A stretch of 32,671 bases of DNA from Legionella sp. (GTDB lineage Bacteria; Pseudomonadota; Gammaproteobacteria; Legionellales; Legionellaceae): positions 1 through 32,671 of the forward strand of contig JAACPN010000018.1 of assembly GCA_009995425.1 (NCBI GenBank), written 5' to 3'. Shown piece by piece: positions 25,787 to 32,671 of this stretch; the first letter of the stretch is position 1; each line of letters opens with the position of its first letter. The position numbers and the translations under genes are program-made. A model generated the notes under the pieces. That model did not search any database and was not told where the DNA came from. It was given only the letters and a program-made list of their open reading frames with translations.

Positions 25787-27051
25787 TTAGCAAACGTTTC
25801 TTTTAAACCAAACGTCAGTAGCAACGCTAGCAAAAAAGCAGCGGGTAAAATTAACGCGGCCGTTTGATAGGACGCCAGTGGATAAACCGGTGTTCCTGCG
25901 ATCAACGCAACACCACCACATTTAACTAAAATTTTACTGAAAATATTTTGATAAACTAAATAGCCGCCCTGTGTAAAAACAGAAACAATACTCAAGGCCG
26001 TTGCAACAATCACGGGCAACGAACTTTCGGCAACAAGCACATAACTTATCACCTGAGCTGCTGTAACCAGGCCTAATAAGAAAAAAAGCACCGCCATGAC
26101 ACCTGCAGAAACAGGCGCGTATAAAATACATAAAACCGTGATTAACGAAAAAATTGCACCGATTTTCATAGGAAATAATCGACGACCTAGCTTATCTGAG
26201 AAAAAACCAAACAACGGTCCGCCGAGCATGGCGCCAAAGAATAACATACCATTAACCCAAGAAGCTTCGGCCTGTGTCGAGTCTAATCGCTGCATTAAAT
26301 ACAATTTACCCATGGCAGCACCCAGCACCGCAATCGGCAAATTCATCAGGCTTGTATACAGTCCCGCAAAAATAGGCTGACGAGATACACAGGCTTTCCA
26401 GGTCGTCCACATGGGCACGGCTTTATGAATAGGATCTTGATGGCCTTTGGGGCGTTCCTGAATCCACCAAAGCATCAACACAAAAATCAACACCCCGAGC
26501 CAGGCAACATTTAAAACAGCTCCACGCCAACCGACATGCAGCGCGATGGCCGTGATAGGATATTGCGCAACCAAGCCTCCGGTCATGGCCATGGTGACAA
26601 TCGCCCCGGTAATAAGCGCCATCCGTTTGGGTGGAAACCAGCGTGTAGCCAACCGAATAGGGCCTAAAAAGCAAAAAGCACTCGTTACACCAGCTACAAA
26701 TCGGCATGTAAGTGCACTATAAAAGCTTTGAGCATAAGCCAAGAAAAACGTACTGACAACACACATCAACATCGAAAGAACCAAGGTTCTTTTAATAGAA
26801 AAACGATCAAGCACAAGACCTGCTGCAAGTAAAAACGTCACGTTTGCGAAATAATAAATACTTGAAAGATAAACCATTTTATCCGCTTGGATGCCAAAAT
26901 CTCGCATGACATGATCACCGAGCGAGGCAAACATATTGCCTTGAATAAACTGATAAAAGAAAAACAAAGAGGCCGAAAAACACACTAACCAAGGTTGAAC
27001 TGCTTCCCAACGACATCCGTTCCCAGTTGGTACTGAGCACTTCATATCCAC
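25774..27051 (-). CDS. Major facilitator superfamily transporter
   Basis: 425 residues with twelve predicted membrane helices. The MFS motif-A loops are LVLDRFSIKRTLV after helix 2 and GFFSDKLGRRLFP in the second half. It resembles the anion/sugar-phosphate-like and Legionella-type MFS transporters more than drug pumps, but the substrate cannot be assigned. It is followed by deoB after 24 bases in the same operon, which makes a nucleoside-related substrate conceivable; this rests on position only. The start is a GTG at 27051 with AGGAG five bases upstream; the ATG two codons on is an alternative. A 13-bp duplication surrounds the stop codon. Confidence 0.9.
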   Translation of the reverse strand: MDMKCSVPTGNGCRWEAVQPWLVCFSASLFFFYQFIQGNMFASLGDHVMRDFGIQADKMVYLSSIYYFANVTFLLAAGLVLDRFSIKRTLVLSMLMCVVSTFFLAYAQSFYSALTCRFVAGVTSAFCFLGPIRLATRWFPPKRMALITGAIVTMAMTGGLVAQYPITAIALHVGWRGAVLNVAWLGVLIFVLMLWWIQERPKGHQDPIHKAVPMWTTWKACVSRQPIFAGLYTSLMNLPIAVLGAAMGKLYLMQRLDSTQAEASWVNGMLFFGAMLGGPLFGFFSDKLGRRLFPMKIGAIFSLITVLCILYAPVSAGVMAVLFFLLGLVTAAQVISYVLVAESSLPVIVATALSIVSVFTQGGYLVYQNIFSKILVKCGGVALIAGTPVYPLASYQTAALILPAAFLLALLLTFGLKETFAKPLH

Positions 27052-27090
27052 ACGAACTCCTAGTTAAACAAGGCATTTACAGGGAGGGAA

Positions 27091-27099
27091 ATTCTACCA
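27091..27099 (-). promoter_or_regulatory. Extended -10 promoter for the MFS-deoB-zur operon
   Basis: On the minus strand TGG precedes TAGAAT (27099-27091), an extended -10. No good -35 is visible. Transcription would begin near 27084, leaving about 33 bases before the GTG at 27051. A small palindrome ACCAA-A-TTGGT (27108-27118) lies upstream of it. Confidence 0.45.
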
Positions 27100-27144
27100 G
27101 AACCAAAACCAAATTGGTATAAAGCATTCAAATTAACTGTGCTC

Positions 27145-27202
27145 AAACGATTAATGAAATCTTAATCTCTGTGTGTTAAAATTTGTCATAAATTAATCGT
27201 TT
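27145..27202. repeat. Perfect 11-bp inverted repeat upstream of the 514-aa gene
   Basis: AAACGATTAAT (27145-27155) and ATTAATCGTTT (27192-27202) are perfect inverted copies separated by 36 bases. The pair brackets the probable promoter region of the gene starting at 27234. Confidence 0.8.
27150..27166 (+). promoter_or_regulatory. PmrA-box-like direct repeat
   Basis: ATTAAT (27150-27155), five bases, CTTAAT (27161-27166) form TTAA half-sites with an 11-base period. This fits the YTTAAK-N5-YTTAAK pattern of PmrA response-regulator sites except for the first base. Plausible -10 sequences lie at 27177-27182 (TAAAAT) or 27187-27192 (CATAAA). In Legionella and Coxiella PmrA controls Dot/Icm secretion and effector genes. 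Confidence 0.4.
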
Positions 27203-27233
27203 CTTGAATATTTTATGTCGGAGATTTAACCCT

Positions 27234-28778
27234 ATGACGAGCACTAAAGGTCTACATACTGTTGGTACAGGTATCGTTAACGTTGTTACAGGCCTCGTGA
27301 ATATCCTAGCCGGTTCAGTCGATTTTGCTGTAAGCCTGGCAATCACACCCGCGCCAGAAACGCCAGAAACGCCACAACCTTCGACACCGATGCTCTCAAC
27401 ACTTACGGATATAAACCTAGAAACACTCAACCAAACGCATCCCTTTTACCTAGATGTATTACAAAAATATGCTCAAGCATTTGACAAGACACATGCATTT
27501 TTTATTCATCAAACATTTTTAAGTTCTGATGATTTAGAAATATTAAAAAAAGATTATCTCAATTATATTACGCATCAAATCATGGGAATAGATGGTGCAC
27601 AACATAATCATGCTGATTATTATGCAGCGCAACTAAAAAAACGGCTCACACAATCTCCTGCGCATCTCATCAAAACTAAACTAAGCGTAGAACAAACGTT
27701 ACAGATAACCGACGTTGATTCTTCTGTCGCTTATCTATGGAAAACATGTGATAAACAAAAAGGCTCGCCCGATATCAACAGCACGCTTAATAAAATAGCT
27801 GACGCACACGGACTCATTCAAGCTACCGGTTGGTCGACACAAAATGAAAATTCTCTTTTTGCTCTTATAGATGCCTGGAATTATTATCGTTATGCCAATA
27901 ATATTGCTGAAACATATTTTATTGTACGAAGTCTTATCGAGCCCTTTTTCCCTTTATTTATTGAATATCAAGATATCGCACACCGTGAAAAAAATACGTT
28001 GCTTAAAATAATTCGCGCAGCGATTCCAATGCTTATCACGGCAGGCTTTGTTATCTGCATGACAGCACTCATTCCTGTATCACTTCCCGAGCTCGCTTTT
28101 GCTATTCTAGCGATGCCTTTGGTATATCTAGGTGTTGCGCTCGCTTCACTCTATATCAAAACCAAAGAGTTCATGTATCAAGGCTACCGATACATGCGGT
28201 ATCAACATGATTTAACATTATTTCCAGAGTTCCAAGTCAACGACAAGCTTGCAGAAGCTTTTCAAGGGCAGGCCGAGTCTATTCGTAAATATTATATTGA
28301 AGCCATTCAAACATGTGATCACCTTGAAAATAATTATCAACAACAAACGACGTTCACCAGCAGAGAGATAAAGCTTAGAAATGAAAATTTTGAGCAACGT
28401 AATACGCTTATTTTGGAATGGTTTGATCTTCGCGATAATACCAAGCTCGGCACCGATCAAACACCCTACATCGCCCTCAAACGTCTGAACAGTGATAAAA
28501 ATAGATTAAATCAAACATTCAAACAGCAAAATCTCGATGAAATACAAACATTTGTTGAGGCCATGTCACAACATCTAGAGCACGCTTTATACGATGCTCA
28601 AGCAGATATAGCAGATATAGCAGATATATTAGTAGAAGAACCCGAATATTTTGATGCTGAGGAAGCCCCCGTACTAGCATCGATATCATCCCTTCGTTTT
28701 TTCCCTGATTATACGGCTTCACGCACTAAAATTATCGAATTACAACAGCTAGAAGAGCAAATATTAGCAAATTTATAA
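27234..28778 (+). CDS. Unrecognised large membrane-hairpin protein (candidate effector)
   Basis: 514 residues from the ATG at 27234, which has a GGAG site ten bases upstream. Not recognised. Residues 8-37 are a Gly/Val-rich apolar segment (GTGIVNVVTGLVNILAG), followed by a Pro/Thr linker with PET repeats. About 60-250 is helical and polar. Residues 263-308 form two adjacent membrane helices, then about 310-460 is a long, probably coiled-coil, charged region. The C-terminus has an ADI triplet repeat and an acidic block EEPEYFDAEE (468-477), similar in kind to the E-blocks of Dot/Icm substrates. The gene is monocistronic. The preceding inverted repeat and PmrA-like site, and the absence of a signal peptide, make a type IV effector plausible; this is inference. 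Confidence 0.9.
   Translation: MTSTKGLHTVGTGIVNVVTGLVNILAGSVDFAVSLAITPAPETPETPQPSTPMLSTLTDINLETLNQTHPFYLDVLQKYAQAFDKTHAFFIHQTFLSSDDLEILKKDYLNYITHQIMGIDGAQHNHADYYAAQLKKRLTQSPAHLIKTKLSVEQTLQITDVDSSVAYLWKTCDKQKGSPDINSTLNKIADAHGLIQATGWSTQNENSLFALIDAWNYYRYANNIAETYFIVRSLIEPFFPLFIEYQDIAHREKNTLLKIIRAAIPMLITAGFVICMTALIPVSLPELAFAILAMPLVYLGVALASLYIKTKEFMYQGYRYMRYQHDLTLFPEFQVNDKLAEAFQGQAESIRKYYIEAIQTCDHLENNYQQQTTFTSREIKLRNENFEQRNTLILEWFDLRDNTKLGTDQTPYIALKRLNSDKNRLNQTFKQQNLDEIQTFVEAMSQHLEHALYDAQADIADIADILVEEPEYFDAEEAPVLASISSLRFFPDYTASRTKIIELQQLEEQILANL
28602..28628. repeat. Three tandem 9-base units inside the 514-aa gene
   Basis: GCAGATATA occurs three times in succession and codes for Ala-Asp-Ile three times. 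Changes in unit number would keep the reading frame. Confidence 0.85.
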
Positions 28779-28785
28779 AATATGA

Positions 28786-28822
28786 ATGCCTAACAATTGA
28801 CAATATTTGCAAGTTTAGGCAT
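28786..28822. repeat. 8-bp inverted repeat embracing the rpsT promoter
   Basis: ATGCCTAA (28786-28793) and TTAGGCAT (28815-28822) are perfect inverted copies with a 21-base gap. The gap contains the -35 box and the right arm enters the -10 box. No T tract follows, so a terminator role for the upstream gene is unlikely. Confidence 0.7.
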
Positions 28823-28825
28823 GAT
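28797..28825 (+). promoter_or_regulatory. Sigma-70 promoter for rpsT
   Basis: A perfect TTGACA (28797-28802), 17 bases, then CATGAT (28820-28825; 4/6). Transcription would start near 28832, about 30 bases before the GTG start. Confidence 0.7.
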
Positions 28826-28863
28826 ACCTCCCTTTACTTTTTGAAGTACCTGGAGAAATAAAC

Positions 28864-29130
28864 GTGGCAAATATTAAATCTGCTATTAAACGCGCAAAAC
28901 AAAACGTTAAACAACGTCAACACAATGCAAGTGCTCGTTCAATGTACCGCACCTACGTTAAAAATGTATTGAAAGCGGTTGATACCGGCAATAAAGAAGA
29001 TGCACGTGCAGCGTTTGCTAAAGCACAACCCGTGATCGACAAAACAGCGGCTAAAGGTTTGATTCATAAAAATAAAGCTGCACGCGTTAAAAGCCGTTTA
29101 AGCGCTAAAATTAAAGCTTTAGCTGCGTAA
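28864..29130 (+). CDS. rpsT: 30S ribosomal protein S20
   Basis: 88 residues. S20 binds 16S rRNA and stabilises the 30S body. The opening [13 protein letters not shown] and the Lys/Arg/Ala-rich three-helix composition are diagnostic, as is the sequence [17 protein letters not shown]. The start codon is GTG with a GGAG site nine bases upstream. It is transcribed alone from a strong promoter and followed after 60 bases by asmA. Confidence 0.98.
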   Translation: MANIKSAIKRAKQNVKQRQHNASARSMYRTYVKNVLKAVDTGNKEDARAAFAKAQPVIDKTAAKGLIHKNKAARVKSRLSAKIKALAA

Positions 29131-29190
29131 ATCGACAATCCATTTGGGTAGCTTGTTGACTTAGATGTGGCAATGCAGGAATAAGGTCTT

Positions 29191-30783
29191 ATGAAGTTCA
29201 TTAAGAATGCTTTTCTGACTATTATTTTTACACTTGTCATTGCTGTTACGTCACTTTGGGCGATAACGTACTGGATTAAGCCCCATGCGTTTAAAAATAT
29301 CGCCCAAAAACAACTCTCCTATCTCACCCATCAAAACAGTAGCTTTGATGGCGCTGTTAGGTGGCGTGTTTTTCCAAGACCTGGCTTGCAAATAACCAAC
29401 GTTCGTGTTGGAGAACCGGAAAAAATCGACACGCGTTATGCTTTTCTGGTTGAAAATCTTCGATTTAACGTCCAAATAATACCACTCTTTCGAGGGCAGT
29501 TGGTTTTTGATCAAGTCGTCTTGGATGGCTTTAAACTCTACATTAATCTTGATGCTCCTCCTTCTGAGCAACCTCAGAAAAAACAAGCGTCATCCAACAC
29601 AAAACACCCCTTGCGTCCATCTAGGGTGACCCTTAAATCGCTGTTATTAACCAACGGACAAATGTTAATAACCCATCATAAAACAGAACATGCAACCTTT
29701 GACAACGTCCGTCTTGAGGCCTGGTTCCCTCGATTACAACATGAGCAAGTGCCCATTCAATTAAAAGCCATACTGCGCACTGACGACCCTATATCACCCC
29801 TTAAAACTGAACTCAGTTATCAAGGCCTGATTCGACTCGCTCCCAATAACGAGAAAACACCCAACACACTCATCAATAATCTTGAGCTCGATGGTCAAGT
29901 TCTTCTCCAAAATATCGTACTTAAACATTATGAGTTTACACAAGCTAATACACACCTTGTGTTCAATCACAATCACCTTACACTGAATCCCCTCACCGTT
30001 TCACTTTATAACGGCGAATCTATCGGACAATTAAACTACCAACTTGATACAAAGCAACTGGAGTTTAATCAAACAGGCACGTCGTTAAATGCCGAGCCTA
30101 TCTTTCAGCATTTACTGGGGGATAAACCACCTCATTTCAAAGGCACATTAGACTTTTCAGTTCATGCTTTAGCACAGCTTACCGAACCAGACTGGCTCAA
30201 AAAATCAAACCTCAACGGCAGTTTCACCTTAAAAGACGGTACATTATCCTACATTGATCTCAAAGCCATGACACATGCAGCCACGCAAACCATTCGAAAC
30301 TTGGTCACACAAAATCTAAACGTTATTCAAGATACGCTGACCCATTTAAAACCCTGGAACATGAACGATTACTTGGGTAATACGCCTTTTGAGCTGATCA
30401 ACCTTCAATTCAAAACCAACGATGAGCACCTGCTTTTGTATAATCTCTTGCTTGAAACAAAAAAAATTCATCTAAAAGGCCAAGGTGACTATAATTTTGA
30501 CTCCAACACGATTAATGCACAACTCACGACTAAAATATCAACCTATGATCCTACGCTGCTCGCCATACAACAAGTGCTTGTACAAGGGTTTCCTTTAACA
30601 GTAACCGGCACATTTGATGATCTTACGATCCATGTCGATCGTAGGGCCCTTGGTGAAGTCTTAACAAAAAGTTTGTTATCTGATCCTCTAACAACCCCCA
30701 TCAAACTCCTTCGTCACCATATAAAAAAGCTACAGCCTGAATTAAAATCAACATCAACTTCAGAGGATGTGACTCCTGAATAG
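29191..30783 (+). CDS. asmA: AsmA family protein
   Basis: 530 residues. An N-terminal membrane anchor (about 6-27) precedes a long periplasmic region. The AsmA N-domain is recognisable in WRVFPRPGLQITNVRVGEP, seen as two short pieces, and ENLRFNVQIIPLFRGQLVFDQVVLDG. The C-terminal AsmA-like region (about 315-480) contains GSFTLKDGTLSYIDLKAM and the D-L-TG pattern. AsmA proteins are linked to outer-membrane biogenesis and lipid transport between membranes. An AAGGT site lies before the ATG. The gene overlaps the probable mutY start by eight bases, the asmA-mutY order found in other gammaproteobacteria. Confidence 0.9.
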   Translation: MKFIKNAFLTIIFTLVIAVTSLWAITYWIKPHAFKNIAQKQLSYLTHQNSSFDGAVRWRVFPRPGLQITNVRVGEPEKIDTRYAFLVENLRFNVQIIPLFRGQLVFDQVVLDGFKLYINLDAPPSEQPQKKQASSNTKHPLRPSRVTLKSLLLTNGQMLITHHKTEHATFDNVRLEAWFPRLQHEQVPIQLKAILRTDDPISPLKTELSYQGLIRLAPNNEKTPNTLINNLELDGQVLLQNIVLKHYEFTQANTHLVFNHNHLTLNPLTVSLYNGESIGQLNYQLDTKQLEFNQTGTSLNAEPIFQHLLGDKPPHFKGTLDFSVHALAQLTEPDWLKKSNLNGSFTLKDGTLSYIDLKAMTHAATQTIRNLVTQNLNVIQDTLTHLKPWNMNDYLGNTPFELINLQFKTNDEHLLLYNLLLETKKIHLKGQGDYNFDSNTINAQLTTKISTYDPTLLAIQQVLVQGFPLTVTGTFDDLTIHVDRRALGEVLTKSLLSDPLTTPIKLLRHHIKKLQPELKSTSTSEDVTPE

Positions 30784-31831
30784 TTCGCGTTTTACACCTG
30801 CATTACTAGACTGGTTCTTTCTTCATGGGCGCAAGAACCTACCGTGGCAACATCCGAATACACCTTATCATGTGTGGATTTCTGAGGTCATGCTACAGCA
30901 AACACAAGTTAAAACCGTTATTCCTTATTTTTTACGTTTTATTGAACGCTTTCCATCCGTGAAGCATTTAGCCGAGGCCTCAGAAGATGACGTGCTGGCG
31001 TATTGGTCAGGGCTTGGTTACTATCGCCGTGGCCGTAATTTACCGCATGCCGCACGCCTGATTCAAACCGAGTTCAACGGTGTGTTTCCAAGCGAAAAAC
31101 AACAGCTCATCACCCTACCTGGTATTGGTGATTCAACCGCCGCAGCCATCGCATCACTTGCCTTTAACAAGCCTGAAGCGATTCTCGACGGCAATGTAAA
31201 ACGCATTTTAAGTCGCTATTTTTTAATTTCTGGTGCACCGGACAAGGCCGCCACAAAAAAAACATTACAGGCGCATGCTGATGCCTGCATGAGCCAGACA
31301 ACACACGCCGCTGATTACACACAGGCCATTATGGATTTAGGTGCCACCGTATGCACCCCTAAAAAAACGGCTTGCTCGCGTTGCCCACTTCAACAAACTT
31401 GCAAAGCTTACGCACAAAACCTCGTTGAACAATACCCAGAAAAAGCACAAAAAAAAATGATTCCAACACGAGAGCAGCAATTTATTTTGCTCTATAACAC
31501 AGATAAAACAGCAATTTATCTTGAAAAACGCCCATCTGAAGGCCTATGGGGCGGGTTGTGGAGTTTACCATCGCTTGATATGTCAGAAAGCGCCACAAAC
31601 TACACCTACATAACACACGGGCTGGACAGCCATGAAAGCATCATGCTTCCCATGGTAAAACATACGTTCAGTCATTTTAAACTCAACTTGCATCCACGCG
31701 CACGTCAAGTTCATATCAATACATTAACCCAACGCCTACCCACGGGCGGCCGCTGGGTTAAGATTACAGATATTAAAAACATGGGGCTGGCTAAACCCAT
31801 TCGTAGCATTATCGAGGGTTTTTTAAGATGA
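30776..31831 (+). CDS. mutY: Adenine DNA glycosylase MutY with a non-canonical CTG start
   Basis: 351 residues if translation starts at the CTG at 30776. MutY removes adenine mispaired with 8-oxoguanine. Counting from that CTG, the catalytic Glu37 (SEVMLQQTQ) and Asp138 (ILDGNVKR) fall at exactly the E. coli numbers. The [4Fe-4S] cysteines are 193, 200, 203 and 209 (C-x6-C-x2-C-x5-C). The C-terminal Nudix-like domain has LWGGLWSLP and KHTFSHFKL. The first canonical codon is a GTG at 30872, which would cut off the conserved LPWQ and PYHVW helix. The CTG has an AGAGG site eight bases upstream and overlaps the asmA end, suggesting coupling. An ATG directly followed by TGA sits at 30767-30772 in the same frame. 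Confidence 0.9.
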   Translation: MNSSRFTPALLDWFFLHGRKNLPWQHPNTPYHVWISEVMLQQTQVKTVIPYFLRFIERFPSVKHLAEASEDDVLAYWSGLGYYRRGRNLPHAARLIQTEFNGVFPSEKQQLITLPGIGDSTAAAIASLAFNKPEAILDGNVKRILSRYFLISGAPDKAATKKTLQAHADACMSQTTHAADYTQAIMDLGATVCTPKKTACSRCPLQQTCKAYAQNLVEQYPEKAQKKMIPTREQQFILLYNTDKTAIYLEKRPSEGLWGGLWSLPSLDMSESATNYTYITHGLDSHESIMLPMVKHTFSHFKLNLHPRARQVHINTLTQRLPTGGRWVKITDIKNMGLAKPIRSIIEGFLR

Positions 31832-31899
31832 CCGCACGCAGTATATTTTATATTTTTAATTTAGCCCATGTTAAAAATAGCTATATTTTGTTAAGATAA

Positions 31900-31926
31900 A
31901 TCTCGATTTCCAACAAAAAACGAGAT
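31900..31926 (+). repeat. Hairpin covering the ribosome binding site of the AAA ATPase gene
   Basis: ATCTCG (31900-31905) and CGAGAT (31921-31926) form a perfect 6-bp stem with a 15-base loop, ending one base before the ATG. The right arm contains the only Shine-Dalgarno-like bases (CGAG), so it could limit translation. Confidence 0.5.
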
Positions 31927-31927
31927 C

Positions 31928-32671
31928 ATGTATAACCGATTACTAAAAATTAATCCCGACTCAAAACACAGCGTGTTTTTATTTGGTCCTCGAGGCACGG
32001 GAAAAACATCGTGGTTACGCAGTCATTTTAAGAATGCATTGTATTATGATCTACTGGATGACAATACCTATACACGCCTGCTTGCTTTCCCAACCCGCAT
32101 TGCAGATGACGTGCCCCATGATTTCAACGATTGGATTATTATTGATGAAATTCAAAAAGCACCCAAATTACTCGATGAAGTACACCGACTCATAGAGCAT
32201 CGGCAATTAAGATTTATATTAACCGGATCAAGCGCTCGACAATTGCGACAAAAAGGCGTTAATTTATTGGCGGGAAGAGCTGTAACATGCCATATGCACC
32301 CACTGACCAGCCTGGAATTGGGGGATGATTTTAATTTAAACACCGCACTGACGTATGGCTTATTGCCCAGTGTGTATTCACATGAAAATCCAGGTCATTA
32401 TCTAGCCAGTTATGTGGCAACCTATCTACGAGAAGAAGTGTTGCAAGAAGGCATCACGCGAAACATTGCATTGTTTACCCGCTTTTTAGAAACAGCCAGT
32501 TTCTCTCAAGGAGAACAAGTCAATTTCACCGAAATTGCCCGCGAGGTTGGGAACAGCCGACACACTATTGCCAATTTTTTTGACATACTTGAAGATTTAT
32601 TGATTGCTTATCGTGCAGCAATTCTAATTTTGAATTTATCGCTTCGAACTCTGGCATTTAAACAAAAAATT
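31928..32671 (+). CDS. AAA ATPase of the DUF4143-associated family, partial at the window end
   Basis: 248 codons are open to the window edge. Walker A is GPRGTGKT (20-27), Walker B is WIIIDEIQKAP (69-79) and the sensor is FILTGSSAR (96-104). GRAVTCHMHPLTSLEL matches the family's strand-turn region, and a winged-helix part follows (about 196-225, NFTEIAREVGNSRHTI). This family (AAA_14 plus DUF4143) is common in bacteria and of poorly defined function; some members resemble archaeal-type ATPases. After LLIAYR (224-229) the sequence AAILILNLSLR no longer resembles the usual basic stretch before DUF4143. The gene may be disrupted near 32615 or diverged. The rest lies outside the window. Confidence 0.8.
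   Translation, partial: MYNRLLKINPDSKHSVFLFGPRGTGKTSWLRSHFKNALYYDLLDDNTYTRLLAFPTRIADDVPHDFNDWIIIDEIQKAPKLLDEVHRLIEHRQLRFILTGSSARQLRQKGVNLLAGRAVTCHMHPLTSLELGDDFNLNTALTYGLLPSVYSHENPGHYLASYVATYLREEVLQEGITRNIALFTRFLETASFSQGEQVNFTEIAREVGNSRHTIANFFDILEDLLIAYRAAILILNLSLRTLAFKQKI

Noticed and set aside
31832-31927. Promoter for the AAA ATPase gene
   Set aside because: The stretch is so AT-rich that several -10-like boxes exist, but none has a matching -35 at proper spacing.
1-32671. CRISPR arrays, tRNA or rRNA genes, complete insertion sequences
   Set aside because: No spaced direct repeats of CRISPR size, no cloverleaf or rRNA sequence and no transposase were seen by eye; a covariance-model search was not possible.

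Overview
The window is a gene-dense, moderately AT-rich chromosomal segment of a gammaproteobacterium. Housekeeping proteins resemble enterobacterial and legionellal orthologs, and the suhB/trmJ/iscS order matches the E. coli suhB-trmJ-isc region. Several features point to an amoeba- or host-associated Legionellales-like bacterium (Legionella/Coxiella/Berkiella/Aquicella type): a 27-29-residue leucine-rich-repeat protein, a small 'bacteriophage holin'-named membrane protein, and orphan proteins with membrane hairpins scattered among core genes. The lineage is inference, not proven. No tRNA, rRNA, CRISPR array or complete insertion sequence was seen, and no gene-free stretch exceeds 300 bases.

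Layout: LRR candidate effector (89-1054); rnhB; holin-like protein; mdfA-type drug efflux; pdxB; gltA; pilC-pilD; two unrecognised genes; cysteine desulfurase with trmJ, divergent from suhB; sppA divergent from clpB; an unrecognised protein with a duplicated module and a polyhistidine tail (15581-16924); a two-gene RND efflux operon; then a long minus-strand block, MFS-deoB-zur followed by hslV-hslU-tag; a 514-residue unrecognised membrane protein (27234-28778) with a PmrA-box-like element upstream; rpsT; asmA-mutY; and a partial AAA ATPase running off the end.

Functional themes are protein quality control (clpB, hslVU, sppA), DNA repair (rnhB, tag, mutY), efflux (mdfA, RND), type IV pilus/type II secretion assembly (pilC, pilD), cofactor and central metabolism (pdxB, gltA, deoB) and metal or sulfur homeostasis (zur, iscS). 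The best regulatory signals are a sigma-32-like promoter before hslV that overlaps the zur stop codon, and sigma-70 promoters before gltA, rpsT and the RND operon.

The most interesting items are three candidate effectors (LRR; duplicated-module/His-tail; 514-aa protein with a possible PmrA site), a mutY gene whose only sensible start is CTG just after an ATG-TGA, and an IscS that lacks the C-terminal tail and has no IscU or IscR neighbours.
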